A DNA stretch of 64,000 nucleotides from Setophaga petechia (taxonomy: Eukaryota > Chordata > Aves > Passeriformes > Parulidae): contig JANCRA010000025.1 of the NCBI GenBank assembly GCA_024362935.1, positions 13,480,936 to 13,544,935 of the forward strand, written 5' to 3'. A program made the translations under genes and the position numbers. Of the stretch, positions 38,471-51,600 are shown piece by piece (positions within the stretch are counted from its first letter, which is position 1; each line of letters starts with the position of its first letter). The notes under the pieces are model-generated. The model did not search any database, was not told the origin of the DNA, and worked only from the letters and a program-made list of their open reading frames with translations.

Positions 38471-40139
38471 TAGCCAGAAAAGTTGTCTGAGCCACCTGCA
38501 TTCTTGGAGCTGTCTGTTCTTAATGTGTCTTCAAGAGCCACCTCTTTTCTGCCACGTGGCCACTTGGGTGCTATTTCCAGCAGCAGTTGACAATGCAGGA
38601 ATGTGCAAACTGAAAGGCTGCCTTAAAATGGACATTGTCTTGTAAAGGCTAATGAGTACATCAGCTTTTCACTGTTGGAGGTATTAAGATGTATGACAAA
38701 ATTCATGCAAGTTTAGTACTTTCCCACAAAACAATAGGGAATACACTTCCAGGCTTCACTGGATGCCACTCATCCAAATTCCAATTGTCTCTTCTCCTTC
38801 AGCAAAAGTTCTAGAAAGCTTTGTTGAGTTGACTGATCAGAGCCACCATTTCCACAGAGTCTTGTTGAGTGTTCTGTGTGTAGCAGAAAATCTGCACTGA
38901 GTTACTGATGTATTTTTGTGTTCTTCCCCAAAATAGAACCTCTGTGCATTGCATTACATGCATGTTTTGGCACACACTTGTTCCATGAAAAGTGCCATTA
39001 AAAATGGCAGTTGTTTGAGTCTTTGGGCAATGGATGCCAATTTTTGATGAGTGATCAACGTTTGACGTGCAGTGATTAATGAAGGGAAATCAAGTTTGTG
39101 AATTGAATGTTCATTTCTTCAAGCCAGTGATCAACCAATCTATCATCTTAGCATAAATGTCATCTGACTTCCTATTCCAATGAAATGGATAAAGGAAATA
39201 TTAAAAGTTCCCTGCAGCTTTTAGACTGAGGCCAGTCCTTGTTTTGTTTAACATTTAATTATTTGGACAATTTCAAAATTATTGCATTCATGTGACTTTT
39301 GGATTGATCTTCTCCTTTTTATCTGCTATTCAGTCTCAAGCCAAAGCTACTGAAATCACAGCAATTCCCATATCAAAGCCAGGCTTAAGCAAAAACAGTC
39401 ATTGAAGCTAGGAAAATGGCAATAAACAGTATTTGAAAGTTCTTCTGTGGAATCTATTTGGTTTTGATTAGTGCTGTTTCTCTCCTAAACTGTATCTGTT
39501 TGTGAATTCATGAAGCAATACTAATCCTACTCCTCTAGTAGAGAAATGAGGCATCACTGTCCTGCACTACACCTGAGTGAGGGAAACAATGTGGCCCCTT
39601 TGTTTTCACAGGGGGGAAAAAGTCCTCCAGATCCACATGCATAAAAAAAGAAAAACCAAAATCACAAAATAACCAAACACACCAAAACCAAGGAAGGAGA
39701 ATACATGTGAGAGGTGAAAAAGAGAATGAATGTGTTCAGACCAGGCCTGGGAGAAAAAATAAAAGGGGAAAAAATAAAAAAAAAAAAAGAAAGAAAAAGG
39801 AAATCAGGGACTCCAACTCAAGAAATGGAGGAAGAACTTGATGGCAGGGCTCACTTCCCATCCCTTGGGACCCCATTAGTTGGATCCTTTGGTCTTCTGA
39901 GCTCTAGTGCACTACTGCTGCCTCCTCCTTCAGCCTGAATTCAATCCTGGACAAAACTCTTTTCCATCCCAAAGGAAGAAATCTGAATAGTGATAATAGC
40001 AGGAACCAATGCATCTGCTAAGGAAAAGATGACCTAATAGATTATTTTCAAATATTAGACAAGTAGAGGATTCCTTGCTATTAAATATTATCGCTTCCAT
40101 CGCTTCTCTTCTGTCCATCAAGCATTGCTTTGTGACAAT
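38471..40139. other. Non-coding unique sequence with an A-rich tract
   Basis: No exon recognised. An A-rich low-complexity tract covers about 39640-39815. Confidence 0.55.
39640..39815. repeat. A-rich low-complexity tract
   Basis: Many A-runs mixed with AAAC, AAAG and GAAA words, the longest near 39777-39788. No retro-copied gene was recognised upstream, so it is not called a processed-pseudogene tail. Confidence 0.75.
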
Positions 40140-40960
40140 CTGTAGCTCAGAGATAATTGTTAAGTTTTATTCAAATTACATTACTAACCCTGTAACTCAT
40201 ACTGTGCATAATCTTAGCTATCTAAAATGATTCTGTGGGAGGGCTGGCTTTCAATTTACGCCAACATTTTTAGCATTTCTTTCCCCTCCATTGTGCAAAA
40301 ATTAGCAGCAAGTTCTAACAGAATGATATGAATTGTGATAATAAAAATTATTGCTAAAAATTTTATACTTTTCCTCCTAAATATGCTGTGCTACTATTCT
40401 TTAGAGTTTGTTAACTAATCTTATTTGGCAAAAGCATCTTCTCAAAGTTTCATAATCTCTTGACTGATGTCAAGTCAGTCTTTAGCTACAAAAGTGTCTC
40501 TTTTCCATAAGTTTTATCATGATAAAATTAATTTCTTTTCCATGCTAAAAGAGATGAAAGATTTTAGAATTTACAGTTTTGACCATTAATACTATTTTCT
40601 TTACTGGAGCTGCCGTCTGCTACATGAGCAAAAGAAACTGTTGCTAAATTTCTCTTGCTATCTGCTTGCCAAAAAGTTACAGTCTCCAGCTGGAGTGACT
40701 CCAGATTTTCACTAACATGCATAGAATGAGAGCGAATTGCAAATTTTTCAAGATGGAAAAAGATCGTCAGACTTTAAACCTGAAATATAAGGTTCTTATT
40801 TTTATCTACAATGATGAAGATCAGGAACACTCCTAATAAAAGCCAGCAGGATCAGCACTAGTGAAAGTCAGTGCAAATGAGATTAGAATCAGGTGGAATG
40901 GAAATGATCTCCTCCTGTCAGATTCAAAATCTGGTTCAGGCTTAATTTACGAGTGTGCTA
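40140..40960. other. AT-rich non-coding DNA with palindromes; possible regulatory element
   Basis: Contains a perfect 16-bp palindrome TTTTATCATGATAAAA at 40512-40527, which is a paired GATA-type site, and overlapping CTCCAG/CTGGAG palindromes at 40684-40704. The stretch is free of recognisable repeats, rich in TAAT and ATTA words, and looks like vertebrate conserved non-coding DNA. No open frame of note. Conservation cannot be tested here. Confidence 0.25.
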
Positions 40961-43880
40961 GGGGCCAAGATGATGCCTCTCATGAATATACAGGCTTTGG
41001 TCATGGGTGAAGGCAAGCAGAGCCCTGGCTGTGGCTGGCAGCAGCCACCTTGCTCCTGAATAGTTGTTGTCAGTCTATTTCATATTTGACCCAACAGGGC
41101 AATTCCTATTGTGAAGGACAATGGATATCAATAAATACAATTATTATTCAGTCTCTCATCTGGAGAGAATTTCCTTAAGATGGAAGCTGCAGGCAATGAG
41201 GAATGAAAGACATTCTGCATCATATTCAACCCTCACAGAGAGGGAGTTAAATAGACCCAACAAGTATATAAAAGGATGTGATGAAAGGAGTAGGATGAAA
41301 TCTTTCAGTCCTCAAAACTGGATTGACTCTTGTTACTGAGGTTGGCTCTGCCACTGATGATCAGAGTGGACCAATTCTGTTGTCTTCCATTTTCACTGCA
41401 CAAAGGTAAATCACAGCATTGTGTAAAAAATGAGGTTTTGTTGTAAACTATCATAAATTTCAGCATGAAACTATGTCTAGAGCATTCAAATAATTGTATA
41501 GCAAAACCACTTAGGGTAATTTGATAAGGTGCTCTGAAAGTCCTCTGCTTTGGTTCTCTTGAATAAAAACCTCATAAAAAAGTGTGTGTCTGGGGAAGAA
41601 TTCATATGAGATGTATCTACCATGCTTTATTTTAGAATCCAGTTCAGTGGCCTGACTTGCACACATTGTTCATAAATCCTGATAGCCACACAGTCTGCAT
41701 TTATAGAAGGATTGGTACCATATGGAGAAGATATAGAAGTGGGTGTTAAATGCATAGTCTCATATGATATTTCATAACAAAAAAATGTGTAGCTTTTCCA
41801 GGTAGAGCAGGAGCAGCACTACCCCAGGGTCTCTTAGAATATCAATATATATTCATATATGCTTCCACTCGAGTCAGCAACTGGGTACCACTTTGAAGTT
41901 ATTCATTTGGGTGTTTTTAGGCTCATTTGAAAGCCAAAATTGGTAAGAACTCTAGGATTCCACTTGGTTTTCCCTTCTTTTGTTTTTCTTTACTTATGAG
42001 AATAATTGCATAAGATGTTGTCTATTTTGGCTTATTTTCAATATCGAAAATTTGTGAGGAATTAACTGTAGGCTTTTGAAATTAACTTGTTTTCCCCAAA
42101 AGTTTTTGATTGTGTTGAGTATCAGCACGATTAAAAAAGCTCCTAAAGAGGCAAATGAATTTTTTTTTTCAATAAATAAGCTACATACAGTTCTCTTAAA
42201 GCCAATGTTGTTAGTTGTCTGAAAAATTTATTTAAAGATGTAAATTTAAAATTGTATTACAACCAGGAAATCCTAGTTGCCAGTTATATAATTAATCCAC
42301 TAGATCATGCTGCCACTTAGCTCTGCTATTAAGAAATGTGTGTCTATGTAGCCTCTCTGAAATGGGGCCTCCTGATGAGATAATGTATTAGGGAACAATG
42401 ATGGGTTGTTATGTAATGAAACCAAACTCCTTATAATCTACGGCTGTGCTGGTTAAACAGGAAAAAAAAAATACTGTTCAGCCTATGCTTCCAAGAGGTT
42501 TATTCTGTGCTTAGTCCCTCCTTTAAAAAACACCCCATAAAAAAATCTTTCCAGGTTTCTTTTTCCAAGGTCAAAAGCCTACTGCATCTTGTAAGGAAGA
42601 ATAGGCAAAAAAGCAGATATAAAAGGTTGAAATGTAGAGGAAAGAAAGCAGACAGGTATCTGAAGATGCAGATCTGTGCCTAATGAGATTTTCTGAAGTG
42701 CATAAGCAGGTTAGGGCTGGGGAGATGGATGCCTGACTCGGTTAGTTGTGTCTGAAAATCTCACTTGGCTCTATTAGCCCTTTTAGTCTTCTCAATAGCT
42801 TTGAACATTTGGCTAGGGGAACTGAAAATCTGTTTTCTCTGTTCTAGAAACCTGGCAAGTCCTGGTTGCCCTGGGTGTTGGGGAAGTTCCAGTGATTTCC
42901 AATGGGCAGATTTTGTTATCTGTGCTCCTGGTTTATGGGCAATGTGTTCCAGACAGCGCAGGCCGTTCAACAGCCAAGAATTCCTCTTTCTTTTGTGGGG
43001 GTTTTATGGTATCTGCTCGATGTGGGAAACTTATTTGTGATGAACACGTGCTGCCACATGAACTAATCTGCCAGCACAAGAAAATGAGGTTTGTTTTTGT
43101 TCAGGAATGCCCAGCAGGTGTGATGCTCGTGAGTTTGCTTTCACTTGAGCTGCACCTCAGCAATTCCCAGGGAGTCTAAAGCCTGGGCATTCCCAAGCTG
43201 TTCCTGCCTTGGCTCCCACACACTCCAGGCAGCAAAGGCAATTGTGTCCCTTTGTTTGCCTTCTCCAGTTCTGAGGTTGCTACCTGATATCAATTAGTTA
43301 TTTTTCTACTTTTTACCTATTACAGATTAAATTCTGTCCTTCATCCTTAGCACAGGTTTGTAGGTGTCTCTATGTTGTTATAGCTGAAGGGAGACCACCT
43401 TTTTTTCTGTTTTTTTTTATTTTTTTCTCTCTATATTCTACCTGTGAATAAGGGTAGGCACTGCAGGCTCCTGGTCTGGGAAAACCAGCCAGGAATATCC
43501 CTTTGTAAAGGGGAATTACACAGATGACACAAGTACTTAATCATTCCAAATAAAAGCCACTAAATAGCGAATGAGAGCTGGAAGATAACACAAAATCACT
43601 TTTTCTTGGCCTTTCCACGAGTTTGCAAGTCAACAAAATTAATGCAGCAACTGCAGAAGGGCCAGTGATAAGGCAAGGCTTCAAACCCCCCTTGCTGTTT
43701 GATTGTGCTCTGCTTCTCTAATGCTGAGGATGTGCTTCTCAAAAAAATGTAACTGATCAAAGGAGACACAGGGAAAGACATGGAAGCTAATCCATAGCTG
43801 ACCCTGCTTTATACAGGATTTTCTAGCTGATGGGACTCGTAATGAAGAGGACTAGAAAAAGAAACTATTTAGTAGCAATT

Positions 43881-43901
43881 AAAAAAAATTGGGGGGGGGG
43901 G
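43881..43901. repeat. A8/G11 homopolymer junction
   Basis: Eight A, two T, then eleven G in a row followed by AGGG. Single-strand G-quadruplex potential is limited to this run plus the next GGG. Confidence 0.85.
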
Positions 43902-44249
43902 AGGGTGTGGAGATTATTGAGGCAGTAACTCTTTAAAATTCACATGGAAAAGAAAAAACCTCAACACCAAACAGAGCACAAGGCACTTGATTTGTTAGGG
44001 ATGAATGTAATTATAAAAATTCTGATCAATTCTAGCCCTGAGATGGTAATTGTGTTACCATGGATGCAGAGGCCTGAAGCAAGGAGGTAACAAGAAGAAC
44101 GTATCTGTTCTTTTACCCCATTTTTAAATCTAAACATGTGGCTTAAGTAGGTCTTTGGTTGTTTATAATTAAATTTTCCTGAGAAATACATGAGTTGGCC
44201 ATTTCTCAGCTGTCCAGGGTATCTGTTTTCACATGCTTCAAATAGAGTA

Positions 44250-44316
44250 AAGGTTTTTGTTGTGTGTGGGGTTTGGAGGTTTTTTGTTTTTGGTGTTTTT
44301 TGGTGGTTTTTGGACT
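44250..44316. repeat. GT-rich low-complexity tract
   Basis: Runs of TTTTTG and GTGTG with few A or C. Simple sequence; the antisense frame of 128 codons crossing it is not a gene. Confidence 0.75.
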
Positions 44317-47300
44317 TCCTGTACAACAAAAGTAGGAATGGATGCAAACTTATAATTAGATATGCCTTTTTTGGAATAAAAACTGCATGAACCCAATTTT
44401 GTCCTTAGTTACTCCCAGATAACCTCATGAAGCTTAAATTCTACAGGTGTAGAGGAGAGACAAAACTATTTTTAATAGTTCTTTGTGGAGCAGCTGTCCT
44501 CTAAGGAAACACTACATTAACAACCCTTAACCCAAATAACCTGAGCTCAGGGTTTTCTTTCAGTCTGTCTCTGCTGTTTGTCAGAGCTGATGTCAAAACA
44601 TTGGATTTGCATGTTTTTAGTTCTTTTTCTGGAACCTGAAGTTTTTGAACACTTGAATAAATTGTAAGTGGCTTTGGTAACATGAAAAACACCCACGATG
44701 TTGGGCCACTGGACCATTAACTATCCAAGGAGCTAAAAGCTCTGAAACTTTTTGTTACACATGAACTCATCCTGGCTTGGTGTCACAGGCTCTCTGATTT
44801 TTTTTTCCTGCTGTTTTTTATAAACTTCTGGTGCTTGGAAATGAAGGCTGGGCATTCTTCTCTCAGTAAAGGCATTTAATACCAAGATGTTTATCTTCAT
44901 TTTGCCAATGGAATAGAGCTACATTTGTTGTCCATTTTAAAATGTCTTGGAGCTTCTGATGTTAAATCTATGGAGGAAAACCCCCATAATATTTTATTTA
45001 AAGCATTTCTGCAGTATTATGGCCTGCTTTTGTTTTTTTTTATTTCCTCCTGTGTTGTAATGTTTTTATTTATCCTTTGACTTGAAAAAATGTATGTTCT
45101 GAATGAAGCAGATCTGTTACCATTTGAAAAAAAATGTCCAGTAGCAGCAGCATGCTACCACAGAGATTTGGGGTTTCTTGTTTACTTTTCTAAGTATCAG
45201 AAATGGTACAACCATAGTGGGGTACAAGCAAATAATTCTTCAAAACTACTTTTAAGTTTTAAAGTACTTGATTTTGTGGATTTTTTTTCAATTTTCCCTC
45301 TTTTTAAATTTGTGCTATTTTTTGATCTGTTGCTTCTGAAGGTAAATTTTAGATTCTAAAGGGAGAATTTTTTATTTTGTTCCAAAAGAGTGAAAAACTG
45401 CATGGAATTTGGGATGTACCTGCAACTCTTTATTCTACACAGCCAGACTTAGCAGTAGAAAGATGCAGATTACATTAACTTTGTTTCATATGGATTTCCC
45501 TTCAGACTTCTGATTTTTTCCATGTAAAATTTTGTCAGTTTTAGATAAAGAATTGTTTAAAGTCTCAGATTTTCTGAATTTTGTGGGTTTTTTTTTCTTT
45601 TTTTTTTTGAAGCAGTAGAGCACTTTTCAAAGACAGATTATATTCAGATAAACTTAGCAGGTCTTTTAGAAGAAATAAATGAAGAGTGCAGAGAAGATAC
45701 CAGAATGGATGAGCAAATATATTTAATACTGGGCTAGTTAGTGCAAGGAATTAAACATTGTGGGACCACAAAGAATTTACAAAAACATACAATTAGCTCC
45801 TCTTTCACTGTAATTCATAGAGGGATTGTCTTTAGAAACACAATAATGGAATAATTTCTTCTTTTTGGCAGAACTGGAGCAAAAAATAGATGACAAAGTT
45901 TTTATATCAGAAACTTTCTTAGGAGAAGGTTGGACCTGCTATGATCTCTTTCATCTCTTCTTTGCTGCAGTTCCCTGTTGCTTTTATTCCCCTGTTCATT
46001 TCCATCATTGCTCCAGCTCTGGTTTGAAATTTCTCTTCACAATACAGAATTCCCCACGGAACACAAACATCAATATTTCTGCCTGGGAAGACTGATCTAT
46101 CAGGATTAGAGACTTTTTTCCCCCCCATCACTTAAGTATCTGAACTGATAGTTATCTGCTCATCTTTTGCATAATCTTTTAGTTCATTTTGCAGATCCAT
46201 GAGCACTGGCACGATTTTGATAAGCCATGGAAAAATATGCCCATGTTGTCTGCTGCTGTGAAGCCTATTTTGCTTGCATGATGTTTTGAGTATAGTCCAG
46301 TGAGTGAAATTTAGTATGTGAATGGTGCAATAAGTTTGGTTAATATTCACTTTTTTGTCTTTCTGTACTGAGCTGTAGAATTATTATCTGGTTATTTCTA
46401 GTTTTGCTCATAATCAGATATTGTAGAGCATTGCATACAGTAGTGATTCTTTCCCTTGGTTCACTGCTGTAAGACATTATTTCACTACACTGATGATTGT
46501 TTGTGACCACTTCTCCTGTCTTTATCCCAAATCAGTAAAATCTCTTCTAGCATACAAAAATTTATGTAATTCTTCTTTGTTTTGATGTATTTAAAGAATG
46601 GTACCTGAGAGTTTTGAGATAGCAGGTTAGAACATGATTAAGGTTGTGTTTGTAGCTTAAAGGATTAGAAGAATTCCAAACAGTCCCACCATGAAAGCTG
46701 TTCAGGGATACATAACCCAGTTTAGATAAAATAACAGCTAACTGCAGTTCTCTCACAAACCTCAAATGGATCTCTCTTTGTACTTCAGAAACATTTGGCC
46801 ATTTTTTAATCTTAATTTTTCACATTTTTCCTATCTCTGCATTTTGTGCAGAAGCATCAAGAAACCACAATAAAGACTCTTTAGCAGACCCAAGGGATTA
46901 TGATAAGCATCAGATATTGCAAATGCCCATCTGAACCTCAAGGTATTTGAGCTTTGCCCATGACTAATTTCTGCCTGGCTCTGGAGGGAGCAGCTCAGGA
47001 TGACAATTTTCCCCTGGAAATGTACCTGAAGATGTTATTTTTTCATCAAAGAGGCTTTTAAGAAAGTTTTTTTTTCTCTCTCAGGACATCAGTTTGCAAA
47101 CCATTCCATTGATTTTTGTACCACAATATGAAGGGTGGGAAGGGGAAAAAAACCCCCCAACCTACAACCTCTGTAATTTCTTCTCTTTTGGCTGGTGCTG
47201 CTTATCTGCTTGCTTCAAGTGCTACTAAGGATTGCCAATGCATAACACAGGGCCTGCCAGTTGCCCTTTTGCTGTTGATACAGCTCTTAAAGTGCATTCA

Positions 47301-47680
47301 GAGTAAACAGGTAAAATGTCAGGGTAGCTGGAAAGAAAAGAGCAGCAAAGTCAGTTAATTTGATGAAGCACTACAAGTGCAGCTCTGCCCTTAGCCACAC
47401 CTGACCAAGCTCCAGGGCAGGATTTCAGGTGGGAATGGCAGCAGACTTTACCTGGATGTGTTTTGTTAAAAAGGCAAATGGAAACAGCACTGGGGGGACT
47501 GTAGTTACAGGCTTCTGCTATTGGCACTGTGCTCAAAATCTCCAGGGAGAAAATTTCCCAGTAATAACTTGGGGAATTACCTCTTTCCAAAGAGTTTAGG
47601 GTGTTTTGACAAGAGGATTTTTTGTGATATTTTGAAGATTGGTATGGAAGTGTAGAAAGAAGTAGAATATTCTATGCAAG

Positions 47681-47729
47681 TAGAATAAACATTTAACTGT
47701 AGAATAAATATAGAATAAACATTTGACTG
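47681..47729. repeat. Imperfect direct repeats in AT-rich DNA
   Basis: TAGAATAAACATTTAACTG at 47681-47699 recurs as TAGAATAAACATTTGACTG at 47711-47729, with a partial third copy (TAGAATAAA) from 47700. A local slippage-type duplication. Confidence 0.75.
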
Positions 47730-50700
47730 ATCAAAAACTAGTTGGAAAATTTTGAGATTTGCTTTAGATGAGAACAAAGGTGCAGATAATTTCTTTTTGG
47801 TTGTGGAAGTACATGCCTGAAACAACTATTGAAAATGAAATTTTTGTGCCTTCCAAGCGAGTATGATTTTCATCCAGCTTACAAACAATTAGCATTGCAT
47901 TTAGTCAGGAAAGGAGGAAATAGAGCTGTGAATTCTTTATTGTTATTAATCTTATTTGTCATTTCTCTTGCATCTGGGAAGCTTCTTCTTCCAGAATATT
48001 CATAGTAGATGAGGAACTATTTCCCCACATAGCCACAGCAATTCAGGATGCAGGATATTTTCAAAAAGCATGTTTGACTTTACAGCATGATAAAGAAGAA
48101 TGGGTGGCTATTTTCAGAGACAGGCATACTTCATCCATCTCCATGTGTAATTTAATTCTGAATCTCAAGAAATACAATCTACAGTACAATGTAAGACTTG
48201 GTTTCTGTAGGTTCATTAGTGAAGCACAGATTTGCTCTCCCAGCCAATGTTTCAATCTGTACTTTGGTCTGACATGTGCTTGAATCTCTTATTAATTGTC
48301 TGGTTTAAGACAAACTTCACTGGCATCCTAGGCAGATAAAAGGAAAGCCACCCAGGATGACAATTTACTTTTCTTACAGCACTGAGCATGTAGCTGCACA
48401 TACTAGAGGATAAACCACTCAAAGTTGTCCCTGGAGTAGCAGAGCACAAATCAAAGTTGAGATGAGACTGCACTGAAGTGTATTGAGGCATTGTGGTTAA
48501 ATCCTGTGTTTAGAGTGCTTGTCCCTGCCGTGTGGAACCTCTTTGACAAGTCTGTTCTAGCACCAAATGCCTATTCCATGATTTTACTTGCAGTGAAGTG
48601 TTTAGAAAAGGTTTTCTAAATAAATTGTGCAGCAAATATGAGGCAGAACAGAATATGGGCAGGAGTACATTCTTAGTTTGGTTTTTCTGCTGGTTTCTTC
48701 ATAAATCCTCTCTGTAACATGCTGGGATTTTTCCTCTTTTGTTCTCTCTTCTCCTCAACTAGCTGGCTGGTTTGGCATCTTATCCTTGTGGCTATTTTTA
48801 GCATCTCTTGAAAAACTGAGAGATGGATTCCTGCTGCTGATCAGCCATTGCTGTGTTCTCCAGTAGTTGCCATCAAAATATCTCTGATCTGCTTCCTTGG
48901 CACTCTTTACTCACCTATTTTTTTTTTAATTCAATATCCATAATATTTATTTCCTAGCAACTGTTCCCTCTTTTGAGGGAAGGAGACATATGGATTCTAG
49001 CTGCTACTCTGTATGTCTTTTGCTGAGACTCTTGACTTGCTGAGTAAATACCTGTCAAAAACTTTAGGGCTGCATTTCCATGGTGATTGCAACATGTTTA
49101 CTGTAGTATCTGCCTTGTATTTTTTTGGCATAAGCAATCCCTCTTTGTCTTTGCGTGGCTTTTTGTGATTCTCCAGAAATGTGCCTTACAGAAGTTCTGT
49201 CAAAATAACATTTCTTTGTATTTAATGCAATGGGATTTTTTTTATTGAAGAATAACTAAAAACGAGAGAGGAATTGTCTTCTGAACAAAGACAGTAGAGT
49301 TGCTTTTCATTTTTCTTTTAGACCTACGGATGCAGTAGCTGCCTTATATAGAAACATGAGTTTGCTCACTCTGAGCTCAAAGAAAATGGTCCTAGTTATT
49401 ACCAGCTGTTTATTAGCAATGGCAGTTTTCATATCAAAGCTTGCAGAATCTGTAACCTTTTTCCTGGCCCCTCTCAGGACACGTGCTGGGAGCCCAGAGT
49501 GGCTGTGCAGCCCTTGCTGCTGCCTTCCCAAGACATTTCTTGCTGAAGCTTTTGCTAAAATAAAAATGAGTTTGAAATGCAGGCAAACAGGTGAAATGCC
49601 AACCTGAAAGGGAGGCAAGTTTGGGTTTAGGTCTCCTTACCTGGAGTGCTGTGTGACTGCCACTGCACCTGCCCAGTTCTCAGTCCCTGGCACAGGTATT
49701 TTACAACGGGGTCAAACGAGGACACTCTTACGCTGTTCAGTAGGAGAGCTCTGCCACCTACATCACTGAAATGAACATGTGCTTTATTTCTTTTAACTCT
49801 TCTCACTTCTGATTTCCGACCCCCAAAATACACGAGCTGGATTCCAAGCAGATTTCTGAATTAGCAGACTTTTCTGGGAGGTCCTGGAGGAGCCATGGGG
49901 ACGTGGCTGTCTTGGTGAGCTCTCTGCAGCTCAGCTGACAAAGACAGCACTGCAAAAAAGGCAGGTAGCACTGGCAGGTATTCCCCAGGTGTTGTTCAGC
50001 CTTTTCTGCATTACCCTAGAGAGTGGGTTATTTTAGATTTATTAAGTCCCCTGTGTCTGTCCACTTCCACTCTTTCCTACTCATGTGGCAAGGATTAAGC
50101 TGTGTTACATTTCTAGCCTGGAGCAGCAGCACCAACATGCTGCACATTTGCCATCAGAGGATGGAGCAGCATCTTGGAAAACTCATGGTTTATCTGTAGC
50201 AGCCTTGTGTGCAGAAAGCTCTGGATGTCAGGTTTCACAGAAAGGACCATGTTTGTGATGCATGTGCCCAAAACAGGAAAAGAACAGATTTGAAATGCCT
50301 GCTGATGAAATCTGGGAGTTTTTAGTCCACAGGTATCACAGGATACTGTGAAGAGAGGGGAAAATCGTGGCTCAGTAAAGTGGGGAAGCAGAGGTGCAGA
50401 AAAGCCAGGGCTGATTGAGAGTTTCCATTCTCACTGATCAGGGTCTGAATGTGGCTGATGCTTGCTGTGCCATGTCCAGCTGCCATTGCTGTTTTATTAT
50501 GTTTATCTCAAATATATTACTGAAGCCTTATTTATTCTCCTCTGGAAGATTATTTCTTGTACATTTAAAACTTCCAGTGACGTCAGAGACTTGGACATGC
50601 AAGGACATACAAGCATGGAAGGGAGGCAGGCTTAGAGCTGCTCAGTCCTTTCCTTCTTATTTGGTATAAAAATATAAAGATGGAATTTCTTATGTGGAAA

Positions 50701-50846
50701 GACAAGATTTTGATTTTCAGAAACAATCAAATGAAGCTTGGTAATCTCCCTAAGGTTTTGTTTTCTTCTGTTTGGCTAGGAAAAAAAAAGACAGCAGCTA
50801 ATATGTCTTACATTTTGACAGTGCCTTTCTTTAAACAGCAACTAAT

Positions 50847-50977
50847 TTAACTGAACTCTCAGTTAATTGGTTTAAAAATACGAAACCGCTCAACTCGGGT
50901 GTGCAGTCAGCTTTTCATAGCACATCCTGGAGTCAGTTACCATGGCACTGGGAAAGATTTTTGGTCTCCATGGCAAC
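50847..50977. promoter_or_regulatory. Candidate regulatory cluster: inverted MYB-like pair and two RFX-like X-boxes
   Basis: TTAACTGA (50847-50854) and TCAGTTAA (50859-50866) are perfect 8-bp inverted arms around a 4-bp spacer, each holding the MYB core AACTG. Further on are two X-box-like sites: GTTACCATGGCACT (50936-50949, one half perfect) and GTCTCCATGGCAAC (50964-50977, one mismatch to GTTNCCATGGNAAC). Their starts are 28 bp apart. The area also has several CpGs (50881-51000), unlike its surroundings. RFX proteins bind X-boxes, and MYB and RFX act together in, for example, multiciliated cells; a link to that here is speculation. Confidence 0.3.
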
Positions 50978-51427
50978 CTCAGGTCGGCTTGTCGCACCTT
51001 TTATCTTATGCAGACTGAAAGCAGCAGCGTGTGTGTGGTATCTGGAGTTAATATGTCAAGGAGGAGGCAGATAGCAGAGAGGTGTTGGGTTTTTTGGGTT
51101 AGTTTGGGGTTTTATTTTCCCCTGCTTTAAACTTAGGAAGTCTGTTAATTATTGCTAATCAGGCTCATGGCAGGAGCAGGCAGGTGGAAATGGCACAGCC
51201 TGGTGGGTACTCGGATAGACAGGGTGCTCCTGGGGGATCTGCAGCAGGTGGGAAATCTCTTCCTTTCCCTCCTGGGAGAGCAGCTGCAGAGCTGGAAAGC
51301 CACAGCTCTGTGGGGTTTTTGGGACCCCTTTGCAGCTGGTTGTTCTGGGTTGCTCTTTGCTAACCCTGCCATGAGAGGAGTAATGCCTCTGGTCCTCTGT
51401 ACTCAGTGTTTCAGTCAGGTAACTTCC
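50978..51427. other. Non-coding sequence
   Basis: Moderately GC-rich, no exon or repeat recognised. It separates the candidate regulatory cluster from the CR1 copy. Confidence 0.5.
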
Positions 51428-51600
51428 ACAGAGTAGATTGGGTGGGAAGGGACCTTTTAAAACCTGTCTTGCTCAATCTTCCTGCCATGGGCAGGGACAT
51501 CATCCAGATATCTAGAACTAGACCAGGTTCCTCAAAGCCCCTTCAAGTCCAACCTGGCCTTGAACTCTTCCAGGGACTGGGCTTTGCTCTGACCATGGCC
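51428..51600 (-). repeat. CR1 LINE 3'-end fragment
   Basis: The plus strand reads as the reverse complement of a CR1 3' end: 'gattgggtgggaagggacct', then 'ctgccatgggcagggacatc', 'ctagaccaggttcctcaaag' and 'ccaacctggccttgaactct'. These are conserved CR1 3' UTR words in that order. The 5' (rightward) end fades after about 51600. Non-coding. Confidence 0.9.

Larger units (their letters stand above)
40961..50846. other. Long non-coding stretch with no gene seen
   Basis: No exon or RNA gene recognised. It holds an AT-rich, possibly conserved stretch at about 42060-42430, a G-run at 43891-43901, a GT-rich tract at 44250-44316, an RFX-like half-site at 44054-44067 and 19-bp direct repeats at 47681-47729. 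All reading frames are about 128 codons or less, and the longer ones overlap low-complexity sequence. Confidence 0.5.
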
